The notes below the pieces were generated by a model. The model ran no database searches, was not told the DNA's origin, and saw only the letters and a program-made list of their open reading frames with translations. From Pedococcus badiiscoriae (GTDB lineage: Bacteria; Actinomycetota; Actinomycetes; Actinomycetales; Dermatophilaceae): 64,000 bases of DNA. Numbering within the stretch: position 1 is the first letter of the stretch; each line of letters begins with the position of its first letter. Where the stretch lies: contig NZ_JACCAB010000001.1 in the NCBI RefSeq assembly GCF_013408925.1, positions 682,001 through 746,000 on the forward strand, read 5' to 3'. Positions 17,001-24,509 of the stretch are shown here, one piece after another. The position numbers and the translations under genes were made by a program.

Positions 17001-18247
17001 CGGTGCTTGCCCAGCTCGATCCGGCCGACGACGCTGCGATGGACCTCGTCGGGGCCGTCGGCGAGCCGCAGCGAGCGCGCGCCGACCCAGGCCGCAGCGA
17101 GCGGGAAGTCCGTGGTCATCCCGCCGCCGCCGTGCAGCTGGACCGCGAGGTCGATGACGTCCAGGGCCATGGCGGGCACCTCGACCTTGATCTCGCTGAC
17201 GGCCGACAAGGCCTGCGTCGACATGCCCTGGTCGAGCAGCCAAGCCGCGTGCATCACGAGCAGGCGCGAACGGTTGATGGCGATGCGGGCGTCCGCGATC
17301 CGCTCGAGGTTGCCCCCGAGTCGAGCGATCGGCTTGCCGAACGCGGTGCGCGACAGGGCTCGCTGGCAGGCCAGCTCCAGCGAGCGCTCGGCCAGGCCGA
17401 TGGTGCGCATGCAGTGGTGCACGCGCCCCGGGCCGAGCCGCCCCTGGGCGATCTCGTAGGCGCGGCCGGGACCGAGCAGGATGTTGGCTGCCGGGACCCG
17501 GACGTCGGTGAAGGACACCTCGCCGTGGCCGAGCGGCTCGTCGAAGTAGCCCATGGTGGAGAGCATCCGCTCGACCTTGACGCCGGGGGCGTCCCGGGGC
17601 ACGAGCACCATGGTGTGGCGCGCGTGGCGGTCAGCGTCCGGGTCTGACAGTCCCATGAAGACGAGGATCTTGCACTCGGGGTTGCCCACCCCGGTGGAGA
17701 ACCACTTGCGCCCGTTGACGACGACCTCGTCGCCGTCGACCACCGCGGTGGCCGCCATGTTGGTCGCGTCCGAGGACGCGACGTCCGGCTCGGTCATGCA
17801 GAAGGCGCTGCGGATCCGCGCGTCGAGCAGCGGCTCCAGCCACTCGCGCTGCTGGTCCGGCGAGCCGTACCGCAGGAGCACCTCCATGTTGCCGGTGTCG
17901 GGCGCGTTGCTGTTGAAGACCAGCGGCGCGAGAGCCGACCGGCCCATCACCTCGGCCACCGGTGCGTAGTCGAGGTTGGACAGCCCCTCGCCACCGTCGG
18001 TGCCGAAGTCCGCGGCATACCGTCCGGCATGCTCCTTGGGCAGGAACAGGTTCCACAGGCCCTGGGCCCGGGCCTTGGCCTGCAGCTCCTTGATGACCGG
18101 CAACGGCGTCCACGGGTCGCCGCCGCTCTCCCGGCGGCGGAGGATCTCGGCCTGCACGCTGGCCTCGACGGGTTTGATCTCGGTGTCGACGAACGCCCGG
18201 ACGCGGTCGCGCAGGTCGGTGGCACGCGGTGACAGGGAGAAGTCCAT
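16997..18247 (-). CDS. Acyl-CoA dehydrogenase
   Basis: This 416-residue flavoenzyme would introduce the alpha-beta double bond into an acyl-CoA, passing electrons to ETF. Family blocks are AFCMTEPDVASSDATNMAATA (about 155-175), VVNGRKWFSTGVGNPECKILVF and the C-terminal LHGGGGMTTDFPLA. The sequence resembles the ACAD10/11 branch, which agrees with the coupled phosphotransferase gene. ATG 18247 is chosen because TAGGGT lies 7 nt upstream, a leaderless arrangement. A phased palindrome array lies 56-130 bp upstream of the start and may control the operon. Confidence 0.85.
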   Translation of the reverse strand: MDFSLSPRATDLRDRVRAFVDTEIKPVEASVQAEILRRRESGGDPWTPLPVIKELQAKARAQGLWNLFLPKEHAGRYAADFGTDGGEGLSNLDYAPVAEVMGRSALAPLVFNSNAPDTGNMEVLLRYGSPDQQREWLEPLLDARIRSAFCMTEPDVASSDATNMAATAVVDGDEVVVNGRKWFSTGVGNPECKILVFMGLSDPDADRHARHTMVLVPRDAPGVKVERMLSTMGYFDEPLGHGEVSFTDVRVPAANILLGPGRAYEIAQGRLGPGRVHHCMRTIGLAERSLELACQRALSRTAFGKPIARLGGNLERIADARIAINRSRLLVMHAAWLLDQGMSTQALSAVSEIKVEVPAMALDVIDLAVQLHGGGGMTTDFPLAAAWVGARSLRLADGPDEVHRSVVGRIELGKHR

Positions 18248-18254
18248 GCGCCTG

Positions 18255-18260
18255 ACCCTA
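18255..18260 (-). promoter_or_regulatory. -10 box, leaderless promoter of acyl-CoA dehydrogenase operon
   Basis: TAGGGT on the minus strand ends 7 nt before ATG 18247. Confidence 0.55.
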
Positions 18261-18302
18261 GTCACGCTCACGCTCACCGGGCCGGTGCGGTCGGCCCCAA
18301 CC

Positions 18303-18377
18303 TCTGCTAGCAGACCTCGGCCGGCTCAGCAGACGTTGCAGCCTCTGCTGAGCCAGCTGACTTCTGCTAGCAGAAGT
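18303..18377. promoter_or_regulatory. Phased array of three TCTGCT/AGCAGA inverted repeats
   Basis: Site 1 is TCTGCTAGCAGA at 18303-18314. Site 2 is a pair of 11-bp arms, GGCTCAGCAGA at 18323-18333 and TCTGCTGAGCC at 18344-18354. Site 3 is an 18-bp perfect palindrome, ACTTCTGCTAGCAGAAGT, at 18360-18377. The three centres are each 30 bp apart, about three helical turns, so bound proteins would face the same side. The array lies upstream of the acyl-CoA dehydrogenase -10 box and downstream of the crotonase gene. A dedicated regulator is inferred; it is not encoded alongside. Confidence 0.65.
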
Positions 18378-18414
18378 TAGGGATCGGGAGGGATCGGGCT
18401 GACTGGCGGGCGGG

Positions 18415-19239
18415 TCAGCGGCCGTGGAAGGTGGGTCGCCTCTTGGCCGCTGCCGCTGCGATCCCCTCGTGCAGGTCCTCGGTGGCGAGCGTCACCGCCT
18501 GCGCCAGGGCTTCCCACTGCAGCGCGTCGTCGAAGGTCGCGTGCCCACCGTCGCGCAGCGCCTGCAGGGTCAGCCTGGTGGCGACCGGCGCAGCGGCCGC
18601 GATGCGCTCAGCCGCCGCGATCGCCTCCGGCAGCACCTCATCCGTGGGCAGGGCCTGCGACACGAGGCCGAGGCCGACCGCCTCCGTCCCACTGACCAGC
18701 CGGCCGGTGAGCAGCAGGTCGCGGGCCACGGCGTGACCGGCGATGTTGGGCAGCGACCAGGTCGTGGCCATCCCAGGGTGAAGCCCCAGCGAGGTGAACG
18801 GCACCCCGATCGTGGCGTCAGCGGCGGCATACCGGATGTCGCAGGCCAGGGCGATGGCGCACCCGGCGCCGATCGCGGCACCGTTCACGGCCGCGATCGT
18901 GGGCACCTCGAGGTCGCGGATGGAGAGCCACGAGCGATAGAAGGCGAGCATCCTCGTGCGCAGCTCGCTGACCGGGGCATCGGGGTCCTTGACGATCCAG
19001 GACAGGTCGCCCCCGCCACTGAAGGCCGGGGCCGCACCGGTCACGACGACGGCCGCGAGCGCCTCATCCGTGCGCAACAACCCCATGAGCCTCACCCATG
19101 ACGCGGTCATCGCGGTGCTCATGGAGTTGCGGCGCTCCGGAAGGTCAAGGGTCACCACCGCGATCCGCCGGCCCGACGCCTCCCGCACGTCGGCTCGCAG
19201 GTCCTCGAGCTCGGTCTCCCACCACGGCTGTGCGCTCAT
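18415..19239 (-). CDS. Crotonase-fold (enoyl-CoA hydratase/isomerase family) protein
   Basis: This 274-residue protein has the crotonase core: oxyanion-hole segments FSGGGDLSW (about 90-98) and AAVNGAAIGAGCAIALACDIRYA (about 115-137). The two glutamates of classical enoyl-CoA hydratase, normally in GGCE and PEI, appear replaced (GAGCAI and VPFTSLG), so it probably catalyses another acyl-CoA reaction such as isomerisation or thioester hydrolysis. ATG 19239 has TAGTCT 7 nt upstream. It is transcribed in the same direction as the acyl-CoA dehydrogenase operon but is separated from it by the palindrome array. Confidence 0.8.
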   Translation of the reverse strand: MSAQPWWETELEDLRADVREASGRRIAVVTLDLPERRNSMSTAMTASWVRLMGLLRTDEALAAVVVTGAAPAFSGGGDLSWIVKDPDAPVSELRTRMLAFYRSWLSIRDLEVPTIAAVNGAAIGAGCAIALACDIRYAAADATIGVPFTSLGLHPGMATTWSLPNIAGHAVARDLLLTGRLVSGTEAVGLGLVSQALPTDEVLPEAIAAAERIAAAAPVATRLTLQALRDGGHATFDDALQWEALAQAVTLATEDLHEGIAAAAAKRRPTFHGR

Positions 19240-19246
19240 GGGGCGA

Positions 19247-19252
19247 AGACTA
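19247..19252 (-). promoter_or_regulatory. -10 box, leaderless promoter of crotonase gene
   Basis: TAGTCT on the minus strand ends 7 nt before ATG 19239. Confidence 0.5.
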
Positions 19253-19261
19253 GGGGTGGGC

Positions 19262-19307
19262 GCTGAGCACGACGCACAGGCCCCCCTTGCGCCATTTTGT
19301 GCTCAGC
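19262..19307. promoter_or_regulatory. 9-bp inverted repeat in divergent crotonase/DUF5679 region
   Basis: GCTGAGCAC at 19262-19270 and GTGCTCAGC at 19299-19307 form perfect 9-bp arms 28 bp apart. The right arm shares the octamer GCTCAGCA with the array at 18303-18377, which suggests one regulator for both fatty-acid loci. Confidence 0.4.
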
Positions 19308-19363
19308 ATGGTCTAAGTTGGCCGAAGTCCGACGGCGCACCGTGTGCCGCGAACAAAGGAGAC

Positions 19364-19528
19364 ATGGCGATGGCTGAAGAGACCTACAAGGGCGAGTTCT
19401 ACTGCGTGAAGTGCAAGGAGAAGCGCGAGGCGGAGGGCCGCGTCGTCGAGACGAACGGCCGTCGTATGGCCAAGGGCGTCTGCCCCGTCTGCGGCACCAA
19501 CCTCAACCGCATTCTCGGCAAGGCCTGA
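19364..19528 (+). CDS. DUF5679 small zinc-ribbon protein
   Basis: This 54-residue protein matches the actinobacterial DUF5679 family. Two CxxC pairs, Cys14/Cys17 and Cys40/Cys43, form a likely zinc ribbon around a basic centre (KEKREAEG, NGRRMAKG), and the protein ends in NLNRILGKA. ATG 19364 follows AAAGGAG; ATG 19370 is a possible second start. The function is unknown; RNA or ribosome contact is plausible from its charge. A strong terminator follows immediately, so it is monocistronic. Confidence 0.85.
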   Translation: MAMAEETYKGEFYCVKCKEKREAEGRVVETNGRRMAKGVCPVCGTNLNRILGKA

Positions 19529-19543
19529 CCCCAGGCTCTCCAT

Positions 19544-19585
19544 CGCGAGGGGCGGGTCCGACATCGGTCGGGTCCGCCCCTCGCG
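19544..19585 (+). terminator. Terminator after DUF5679 gene
   Basis: CGCGAGGGGCGG at 19544-19555 pairs perfectly with CCGCCCCTCGCG at 19574-19585, and the stem extends inward with further pairs to about 18 bp. It starts 16 bp after the stop codon. Confidence 0.8.
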
Positions 19586-19660
19586 GCGTTCTCAGCTGCC
19601 CGCTCCGGCTCCTGTGGATGACCCGAGTCCGCCACGCGTCCATGTGCGAGATTGGGCCGG

Positions 19661-20671
19661 GTGACCGGACGCCCTCTCCTCAAGACCGTGTGGCCCGTGC
19701 TCCAGCGCGGCTCCGGCTGCGTGCAGTTCGGCACCGACCCCGACCACGCGGTGGTCCTCGACGGGCTGCGCGACGACGAGGTGACCGCTCTCCAGTCGCT
19801 GGACGGCACGCGCGCGGTGCCTGAGTCGCTGCGCTCCCCGGCCGGCCAGGACCTGCTCGACCTGCTCCTCGCGCACGGCCTGGTCGTCGAGGCCGGCGAC
19901 CCCGTCCTGACCGCCCGGACCGGCGACCCCGTGCCGGTGCCCCCAGCGGTGCGCGCCCTGCTCACCCACGACGCCCAGGCGTTGCTGCGCACCACCACCC
20001 CACCACTGCAGGGGTATGCCGCGCTGGCCAGGCGCCGCGCGGCCCACCTGTTCGTCGTGGGTCGCGGAAGCCTGCCGTCCGCGCTGGCTGCCCAGCTGCG
20101 TCACGCCGGAGTCGGCACCGTGCGCCAGGGCGTCGAGGTGGCCGACGACTGGGAGCAGTCGCTCACCGGACGACCGGAGCCGCCAGTCCCCGCACTCGTC
20201 GTCCTGGTCGGCAGCCAGGCCCTCGACGCGTCGGCCGCCGGGCCCTGGCGCGTCCGCGGCATCCCTGTCGTGCCGGTGGTGCTGCACGGGCTGGAGGCCG
20301 TCGTGGGGCCGGTGGTCGTGCCGCACGGACCGTGCCTGCGGTGCCTGGACCTCGCCCGCGCCGACCGTGACCCGGGATGGCCGGCCCTGCTCGGACAGCT
20401 GGTGCCCGCCCGGGTGGGAGCCGGCACCGAGGTCAGCGGCGAGACGACCCTGGTCGGGCTGGCCACCTCGATGACCGCGATGGTGGCCCTGGCGGTGCTC
20501 GACGGCCAGGTGCTCCCGGTGGGCCGTTCCCTCGAGGTGTCGCTTCCCTGGCCGCGGGTGCGACAGCGGCAGTGGGAGGTGCACCCGCGGTGCGGCTGCA
20601 GGCACGGATCCGACACGTCTGGGCGACCCGCTGACGTCGGCACCTCCGCACAGGCGAGAATGGCAGGGTGA
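19661..20671 (+). CDS. TOMM precursor leader-peptide-binding-like (E1/ThiF-derived) protein
   Basis: This 336-residue protein resembles the ocin-ThiF/TOMM F proteins that bind RiPP leader peptides. A Rossmann-like segment LFVVGRGSLPSALAAQLRHAG lies near residues 127-147, followed by VVPHGPCLRCLDLARADRD, and a C-terminal HPRCGCRH that could complete a zinc site with CLRC. No precursor peptide, YcaO or dehydrogenase gene is nearby, and an equivalent gene (Rv3196-like) sits in this conserved neighbourhood in other actinobacteria, so a non-RiPP role is likely. GTG 19661 is chosen. Its stop overlaps the ABC1 kinase start (GTGA). Confidence 0.65.
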   Translation: MTGRPLLKTVWPVLQRGSGCVQFGTDPDHAVVLDGLRDDEVTALQSLDGTRAVPESLRSPAGQDLLDLLLAHGLVVEAGDPVLTARTGDPVPVPPAVRALLTHDAQALLRTTTPPLQGYAALARRRAAHLFVVGRGSLPSALAAQLRHAGVGTVRQGVEVADDWEQSLTGRPEPPVPALVVLVGSQALDASAAGPWRVRGIPVVPVVLHGLEAVVGPVVVPHGPCLRCLDLARADRDPGWPALLGQLVPARVGAGTEVSGETTLVGLATSMTAMVALAVLDGQVLPVGRSLEVSLPWPRVRQRQWEVHPRCGCRHGSDTSGRPADVGTSAQARMAG

Positions 20672-22005
20672 GCGAACTCCCGCGCCGTGCCGTCACCCGC
20701 ACGGCCCGACTGGCCAGCCTGCCCCTGGGTTTCGCCGGGCGCACCGCCATGGGGTTCGGCAAGCGAGTCGGTGGCAAGCCCGCGGAGGCCGTCGCGGCCG
20801 AGCTCCAGGCCCGCACGGCCGAGCAGCTGTTCAAGGTGCTCGGCGAGCTCAAGGGCGGCGCCATGAAGTTCGGCCAGGCGATGTCGGTCATGGAGGCGGC
20901 ACTGCCCGAGGAGATGGCCGGCCCCTACCGGGCCACCCTGACCAAGCTGCAGGAGGCGGCGCCCCCGCTGCCCGCAGCCACCGTCCACAAGGTCCTCGCC
21001 GAGGAGCTCGGGCCGCGCTGGCGGACGGCCAAGTTCCAGTCGTTCGACGACACGCCGGCTGCCGCTGCCTCCATCGGCCAGGTGCACAGGGCGGTCTGGC
21101 GGGACGGGCGCGAGGTTGCCGTCAAGATCCAGTACCCCGGGGCGGGCAAGGCGCTGCTGTCCGACCTCAACCAGCTCGCGCGTGTGGCCCGCCTGGCCGG
21201 CGGCTGGATCCCCGGCATGGACATCAAGCCGATCACCGACGAGCTCAAGTCCCGGATGAGCGAGGAGCTCGACTACAACCTCGAGGCGGCCAACCAGCGC
21301 ACCTTCGCCAAGGCGTTCCGCGGCGACCCGCACTTCGCGGTGCCCGACGTGCTGGTCAACAGCGAGCACGTCATCGTCTCGGAGTGGATGGACGGCACCC
21401 CGCTGTCCCAGATCGTCGCGTCCGGCACACCCCAGCAGCGCAATGACGCCTCCGCGCGCTACATGGCCTTCCTGCTGGTGGGTCCGGCCCGCGCGGGGTT
21501 GCTGCACGCCGACCCGCACCCGGGCAACTTCCGGCTGCTGGACGACGGACGGCTCGGCGTCATCGACTACGGCGCGGTCAACAGGCTGCCCGCGGGCCTA
21601 CCACCGGCGATGGGTTCGCTGGTGGGCGCGGCCCTGCGCTCGGAGGCGTCCGAGCTGGAGAATGGGCTGCGGTCCGAGGGGTTCATCAAGCCGTCGATGT
21701 CGCTGGACGCCGAAGCGCTGCTGGAGTACCTCCAGCCCTTCATCGAGCCCCTGACACACGCCGAGTTCACCTTCAGCCGCCCCTGGCTGCGGGGGGTGGC
21801 CGCGCACGTCAACGACATCCGACGGCCCGAGTTCCTGGTGGGGATGAAGCTCAACCTGCCGCCGAGCTACCTACTGATCCACCGGGTCTGGCTGGGCGGC
21901 ATCGGGGTGCTGTGCCAGCTCGGCGGGACCGTGCCAGCGCGCCAGATCGTGGTCGACCACATGCCGGGTATGCAGCTGCGTCACCTACCGCCGCCCGCCC
22001 CGTGA
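20668..22005 (+). CDS. ABC1/AarF (UbiB-family) atypical kinase
   Basis: This 445-residue ABC1-family kinase shows the KxGQ signature in GGAMKFGQAMS (about 64-74), the Ala-rich loop AAAASIGQVHRA (about 130-141), the VAVKIQYPG lysine, DPHPGNF and the metal-binding VIDYGAV. Family members are ATPases affecting quinone or lipid metabolism at the membrane; the mycobacterial neighbour of whiB7 (Rv3197) is linked to macrolide tolerance. GTG 20668 overlaps the stop of the TOMM-like gene, so the pair is co-translated. The C-terminus is hydrophobic. Confidence 0.85.
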   Translation: MSELPRRAVTRTARLASLPLGFAGRTAMGFGKRVGGKPAEAVAAELQARTAEQLFKVLGELKGGAMKFGQAMSVMEAALPEEMAGPYRATLTKLQEAAPPLPAATVHKVLAEELGPRWRTAKFQSFDDTPAAAASIGQVHRAVWRDGREVAVKIQYPGAGKALLSDLNQLARVARLAGGWIPGMDIKPITDELKSRMSEELDYNLEAANQRTFAKAFRGDPHFAVPDVLVNSEHVIVSEWMDGTPLSQIVASGTPQQRNDASARYMAFLLVGPARAGLLHADPHPGNFRLLDDGRLGVIDYGAVNRLPAGLPPAMGSLVGAALRSEASELENGLRSEGFIKPSMSLDAEALLEYLQPFIEPLTHAEFTFSRPWLRGVAAHVNDIRRPEFLVGMKLNLPPSYLLIHRVWLGGIGVLCQLGGTVPARQIVVDHMPGMQLRHLPPPAP

Positions 22006-22018
22006 CCGGGGCCCACGC

Positions 22019-22213
22019 TCACCACCAGGCGGAGTCGAGCTTGCCCTCGATGCTGCGCAGGTGCTCGCGGCTGCACCGGTCGCAGATCCAGACCTCGCGG
22101 CCGTTCTCGGTGCCCCGGGTCCACGTGATCGCGGCCAGTGCCGGGTCGGTGGCCGAGGTGCCACAGGTCGCGCAGACCGGCGGCTGCATCGCTGTTCGCT
22201 CCGCGTCGCCCAT
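22019..22213 (-). CDS. Small zinc-ribbon protein, unknown function
   Basis: This 64-residue protein has two CxxC pairs, Cys14/Cys17 and Cys44/Cys47, in a treble-clef or ribbon arrangement, and ends in EGKLDSAWW. ATG 22213 lies 2 bp after the stop of the HhH-GPD gene, so the two form a short operon. I do not recognise a named family. A role alongside the DNA glycosylase is suggested only by position. Confidence 0.7.
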   Translation of the reverse strand: MGDAERTAMQPPVCATCGTSATDPALAAITWTRGTENGREVWICDRCSREHLRSIEGKLDSAWW

Positions 22214-22215
22214 GG

Positions 22216-22824
22216 CTACTTCTTGGTGAGCGCGGCCTTGGTGAGGGCGGCGTCCTTGGCCTTCGCCGCTGCCTTGGCGGCCTGCTTGAACTCGCGCACC
22301 TTGGCCAGGGACGAGGCGTCGACGACGTCGGCCACGGAGCGGTAGGAGCCGTCCTCCGCGTACGGACCGATGGCTTCCTGCCAACCGGCCGGTCGGACGT
22401 CCAGCTGCTTGCCGACCAGGGCGGCGAAGATCCGCGCCTTCTGGTCGCCGAACCCGGGCAGTGCCTTGAGCCGCGCCAGCAGGTCGCGGGCGTCCTTCGC
22501 CTCGGTCCAGATCGTCTCGGCCCGCCCGTCGTACTGGTCGCGCACCACGGTCGCGAGCTGCTGCACGCGGCCTGCCATCGAGCGGCCGTAGCGGTGGATC
22601 GCCGGCGGGGTGGCACAGAGGTCGGCGAACGACTCCGCCTCCGCGGCCGCGATCGCGTCGGGAGCGAGCGTGCCGAACCGCGACAGGATCTTCCAGGGCC
22701 CGCGGAACGCGTGTTCCATCGGGTACTGCTGGTCGAGCAGCATGCCCACGAGCAGGGCGAACGGGTCGGTGCTCAGCACCTCGTCGGCAGCCTCGTCCTG
22801 GGCGATCCGGATCTGCGTAGCCAT
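22216..22824 (-). CDS. HhH-GPD-type base excision repair protein
   Basis: This 202-residue protein belongs to the HhH-GPD glycosylase superfamily. The N-terminal part reads FALLVGMLLDQQYPMEHAF (about 23-41). The helix-hairpin-helix segment LKALPGFGDQKARIFAALVG (about 119-138) shows the usual PGxG turn. The C-terminus is a Lys/Ala-rich tail, probably disordered and DNA-binding. ATG 22824 is chosen because TAGGCT lies 7 nt upstream. The catalytic Asp of GPD is not obvious, so glycosylase activity is probable rather than certain. Confidence 0.75.
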   Translation of the reverse strand: MATQIRIAQDEAADEVLSTDPFALLVGMLLDQQYPMEHAFRGPWKILSRFGTLAPDAIAAAEAESFADLCATPPAIHRYGRSMAGRVQQLATVVRDQYDGRAETIWTEAKDARDLLARLKALPGFGDQKARIFAALVGKQLDVRPAGWQEAIGPYAEDGSYRSVADVVDASSLAKVREFKQAAKAAAKAKDAALTKAALTKK

Positions 22825-22831
22825 GCGGCCC

Positions 22832-22837
22832 AGCCTA
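22832..22837 (-). promoter_or_regulatory. -10 box, leaderless promoter of HhH-GPD gene
   Basis: TAGGCT on the minus strand ends 7 nt before ATG 22824. Confidence 0.5.
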
Positions 22838-22879
22838 ACGACAGGCGCCCGCAGCAGGTAGGCGGACACATGGCAGGTG

Positions 22880-22936
22880 GACGAGCTCAGAGCAGTCAGA
22901 CGAACTCAGAGCAGGCAGACGAACTCAGAACAGGTA
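22880..22936. repeat. 19-bp x3 tandem repeat spanning phosphatase stop codon
   Basis: Three units of 19 bp, each of the form GACGARCTCAGARCAGKYA, run from 22880 to 22936. The stop codon of the phosphatase gene (minus strand, 22927-22925) is inside the third unit and the same TCA is repeated in the other two. Because 19 is not a multiple of three, the extra stops fall in different frames. Confidence 0.85.
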
Positions 22937-24406
22937 GACGAAGCCGGGACCCTCGTCGCGGTACGCGATGCCGAGGGCGTCCAGGGCCGGCTTCCACGAC
23001 CCGGTGACACCCGGGTCCGCGCTCTCGAACCCGTGGTCAGCGGTGAGCACGAACGTCACCTCGTCCATGACGCCTAGTCCCTCGAGGTGGTCGAGGAACG
23101 CCACCAGCCGGGCGTCACTCTGGCGCAGCGAGTCCCGGGCGGGCTCCGACCGAGGGCCACCCGCGTGGTGGCCGGCGTCGGTCACCACGTTGGCCCACCA
23201 GGTCAGCGTCGGTGCGTCGTCGGCGGTCTCCCACAGCTCGAGCACCTGCTGCAGCCCCATGTCGTCGACCTGCACGCACCAGCGGAAGTAGGGGTCGTCG
23301 AGGTGGTCGGGCTGCTGGACGAACGGCGACGTCGCGGGATCGGGCAGCAGGTCAGCCATCCCGGTGGTGGCCGACTCGAACCCGCCCGCCATGCGCAGCA
23401 GCGCCATGGTCCCGTAGTCCGCACCCCGGTCGATCGCCTCGTCGACGCTCGCGGTGCGAGGTGAGCTGCTTTGTGGCACATGGTCGTTCACCATCTCGAA
23501 GACGGTGCGCACTCCCGGCCGCAGCCACTGCGCGCTGCGGTGCCACGTCTCGGGGTTGTTGGGCACGACCTGCTCACCCATCGCCCGGTCGTAGTAGACG
23601 TTCCCCAGCACCCCGTGCCGCCCGGGCCCGACCCCGGTCAGGATCGACGTGTGGTTGGTCAGGGTGACGCTGGGGAACTCCGCGACAGCGCCGCCGCGCA
23701 ACGCCGTGCCCCGGTGCAGCAGGCGCGCCACCGCGGGCAGCTCGCCGTTCGCCGCGAGGTCGAGCAGGTCACCGCAGTGGGCGCCGTCCCACAGGATGCC
23801 GACGACGCGGCACCGCTGCCCGTGCGGCCGCTGTTCGAGGTATGCCGTGAGGGCAGCGCCGTCGAGCGCCGCACCGTTGGCGTCGAGCAGGTCATCGTCG
23901 GGCACTCCCGCCAGGACCGCGAGGGTGGGCGCCACGTCGACCAGCCGGGCGTGGGCGTCGACGACCCCCAGGCGGGCCACACCCGCGCCTGACATCACCA
24001 GCGGCGCCCTCGACTGGATGACGTCGAGCGAGCCGTGTTCCCCCACATGGCCGCCCTCGTCGACGAACCAGTGACGCGGGGTGTGCACCACGGCGAGGTC
24101 CGGGCTGCGGTCGGGATCGGCGAACAGCGACAGGATCCGCTGCGCGGCATACGGGTAGGCGTTGTCGGTGGACACCCGCGGGCCGGGGGTCGCGAGCTCC
24201 ACCTCGTACGGCAGGAACGCCATCGGGTCCTCGCTCGCCACCGGGTCCACCCCGGACAGGACCTCGTGGGTGCCGTCGGCGTGCAGCCTGACGGCGCCGA
24301 GGTGGTTGGCGGCATGGGCCACCCCGTCGTCGACCCAGACCACGAGGTCGACGACCGCGGACAGGTCCGGGGCCGTCAGGGCCGAGACGACGGCTTCGCG
24401 AGACAT
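22925..24406 (-). CDS. Alkaline-phosphatase superfamily (type I phosphodiesterase/NPP-like) protein with permuted order
   Basis: This 493-residue protein carries the metal and nucleophile motifs of NPP-like phosphodiesterases: Asp207 in GILWDGAH, nucleophile-type Thr248 in PSVTLTNHTS, Asp410/His413-414 in TDAGHH and Asp457/His458 in TADHGF. The segment that normally closes the fold, with the last His in GEHGS (His124) and LVDVAPTLAVLAGVP, lies at the N-terminus, before the catalytic part. The fold therefore looks circularly permuted. No signal peptide is seen, so it is probably cytoplasmic. ATG 24406 follows TAGGGT by 6 nt. Substrate unknown. Confidence 0.7.
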   Translation of the reverse strand: MSREAVVSALTAPDLSAVVDLVVWVDDGVAHAANHLGAVRLHADGTHEVLSGVDPVASEDPMAFLPYEVELATPGPRVSTDNAYPYAAQRILSLFADPDRSPDLAVVHTPRHWFVDEGGHVGEHGSLDVIQSRAPLVMSGAGVARLGVVDAHARLVDVAPTLAVLAGVPDDDLLDANGAALDGAALTAYLEQRPHGQRCRVVGILWDGAHCGDLLDLAANGELPAVARLLHRGTALRGGAVAEFPSVTLTNHTSILTGVGPGRHGVLGNVYYDRAMGEQVVPNNPETWHRSAQWLRPGVRTVFEMVNDHVPQSSSPRTASVDEAIDRGADYGTMALLRMAGGFESATTGMADLLPDPATSPFVQQPDHLDDPYFRWCVQVDDMGLQQVLELWETADDAPTLTWWANVVTDAGHHAGGPRSEPARDSLRQSDARLVAFLDHLEGLGVMDEVTFVLTADHGFESADPGVTGSWKPALDALGIAYRDEGPGFVYLF

Positions 24407-24412
24407 GCCCGG

Positions 24413-24418
24413 ACCCTA
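24413..24418 (-). promoter_or_regulatory. -10 box, leaderless promoter of phosphatase gene
   Basis: TAGGGT on the minus strand ends 6 nt before ATG 24406. Confidence 0.55.
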
Positions 24419-24453
24419 GCCAGTCGGGAGCCGGAACCCGCCCGGACATGAGA

Positions 24454-24498
24454 GAACCCGCCGGGACGACCTCCAGAGCGGAAGGTCCCGGCGGGTTC
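24454..24498 (-). terminator. Terminator at end of whiB7 transcript
   Basis: A perfect 14-bp stem, GAACCCGCCGGGAC at 24454-24467 and GTCCCGGCGGGTTC at 24485-24498, follows the small basic ORF on the minus strand by 12 bp. It separates the whiB7 unit from the phosphatase promoter. Confidence 0.75.
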
Positions 24499-24509
24499 GG
24501 GCGCGGGGG

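Noticed and set aside
18303..18377. Reading the palindrome array as a plain terminator of the crotonase gene
   Set aside because: The equal 30-bp spacing, repeated hexamers and absence of a T tract fit an operator array better, though termination cannot be excluded.
19661..22005. RiPP biosynthetic gene cluster
   Set aside because: Only a leader-binding-like protein is present, with no YcaO, dehydrogenase or precursor, and the neighbourhood matches a conserved core locus.
22880..22936. CRISPR-like array
   Set aside because: The 19-bp units are directly adjacent with no spacers; this is a simple tandem repeat. No cas gene is in the window.
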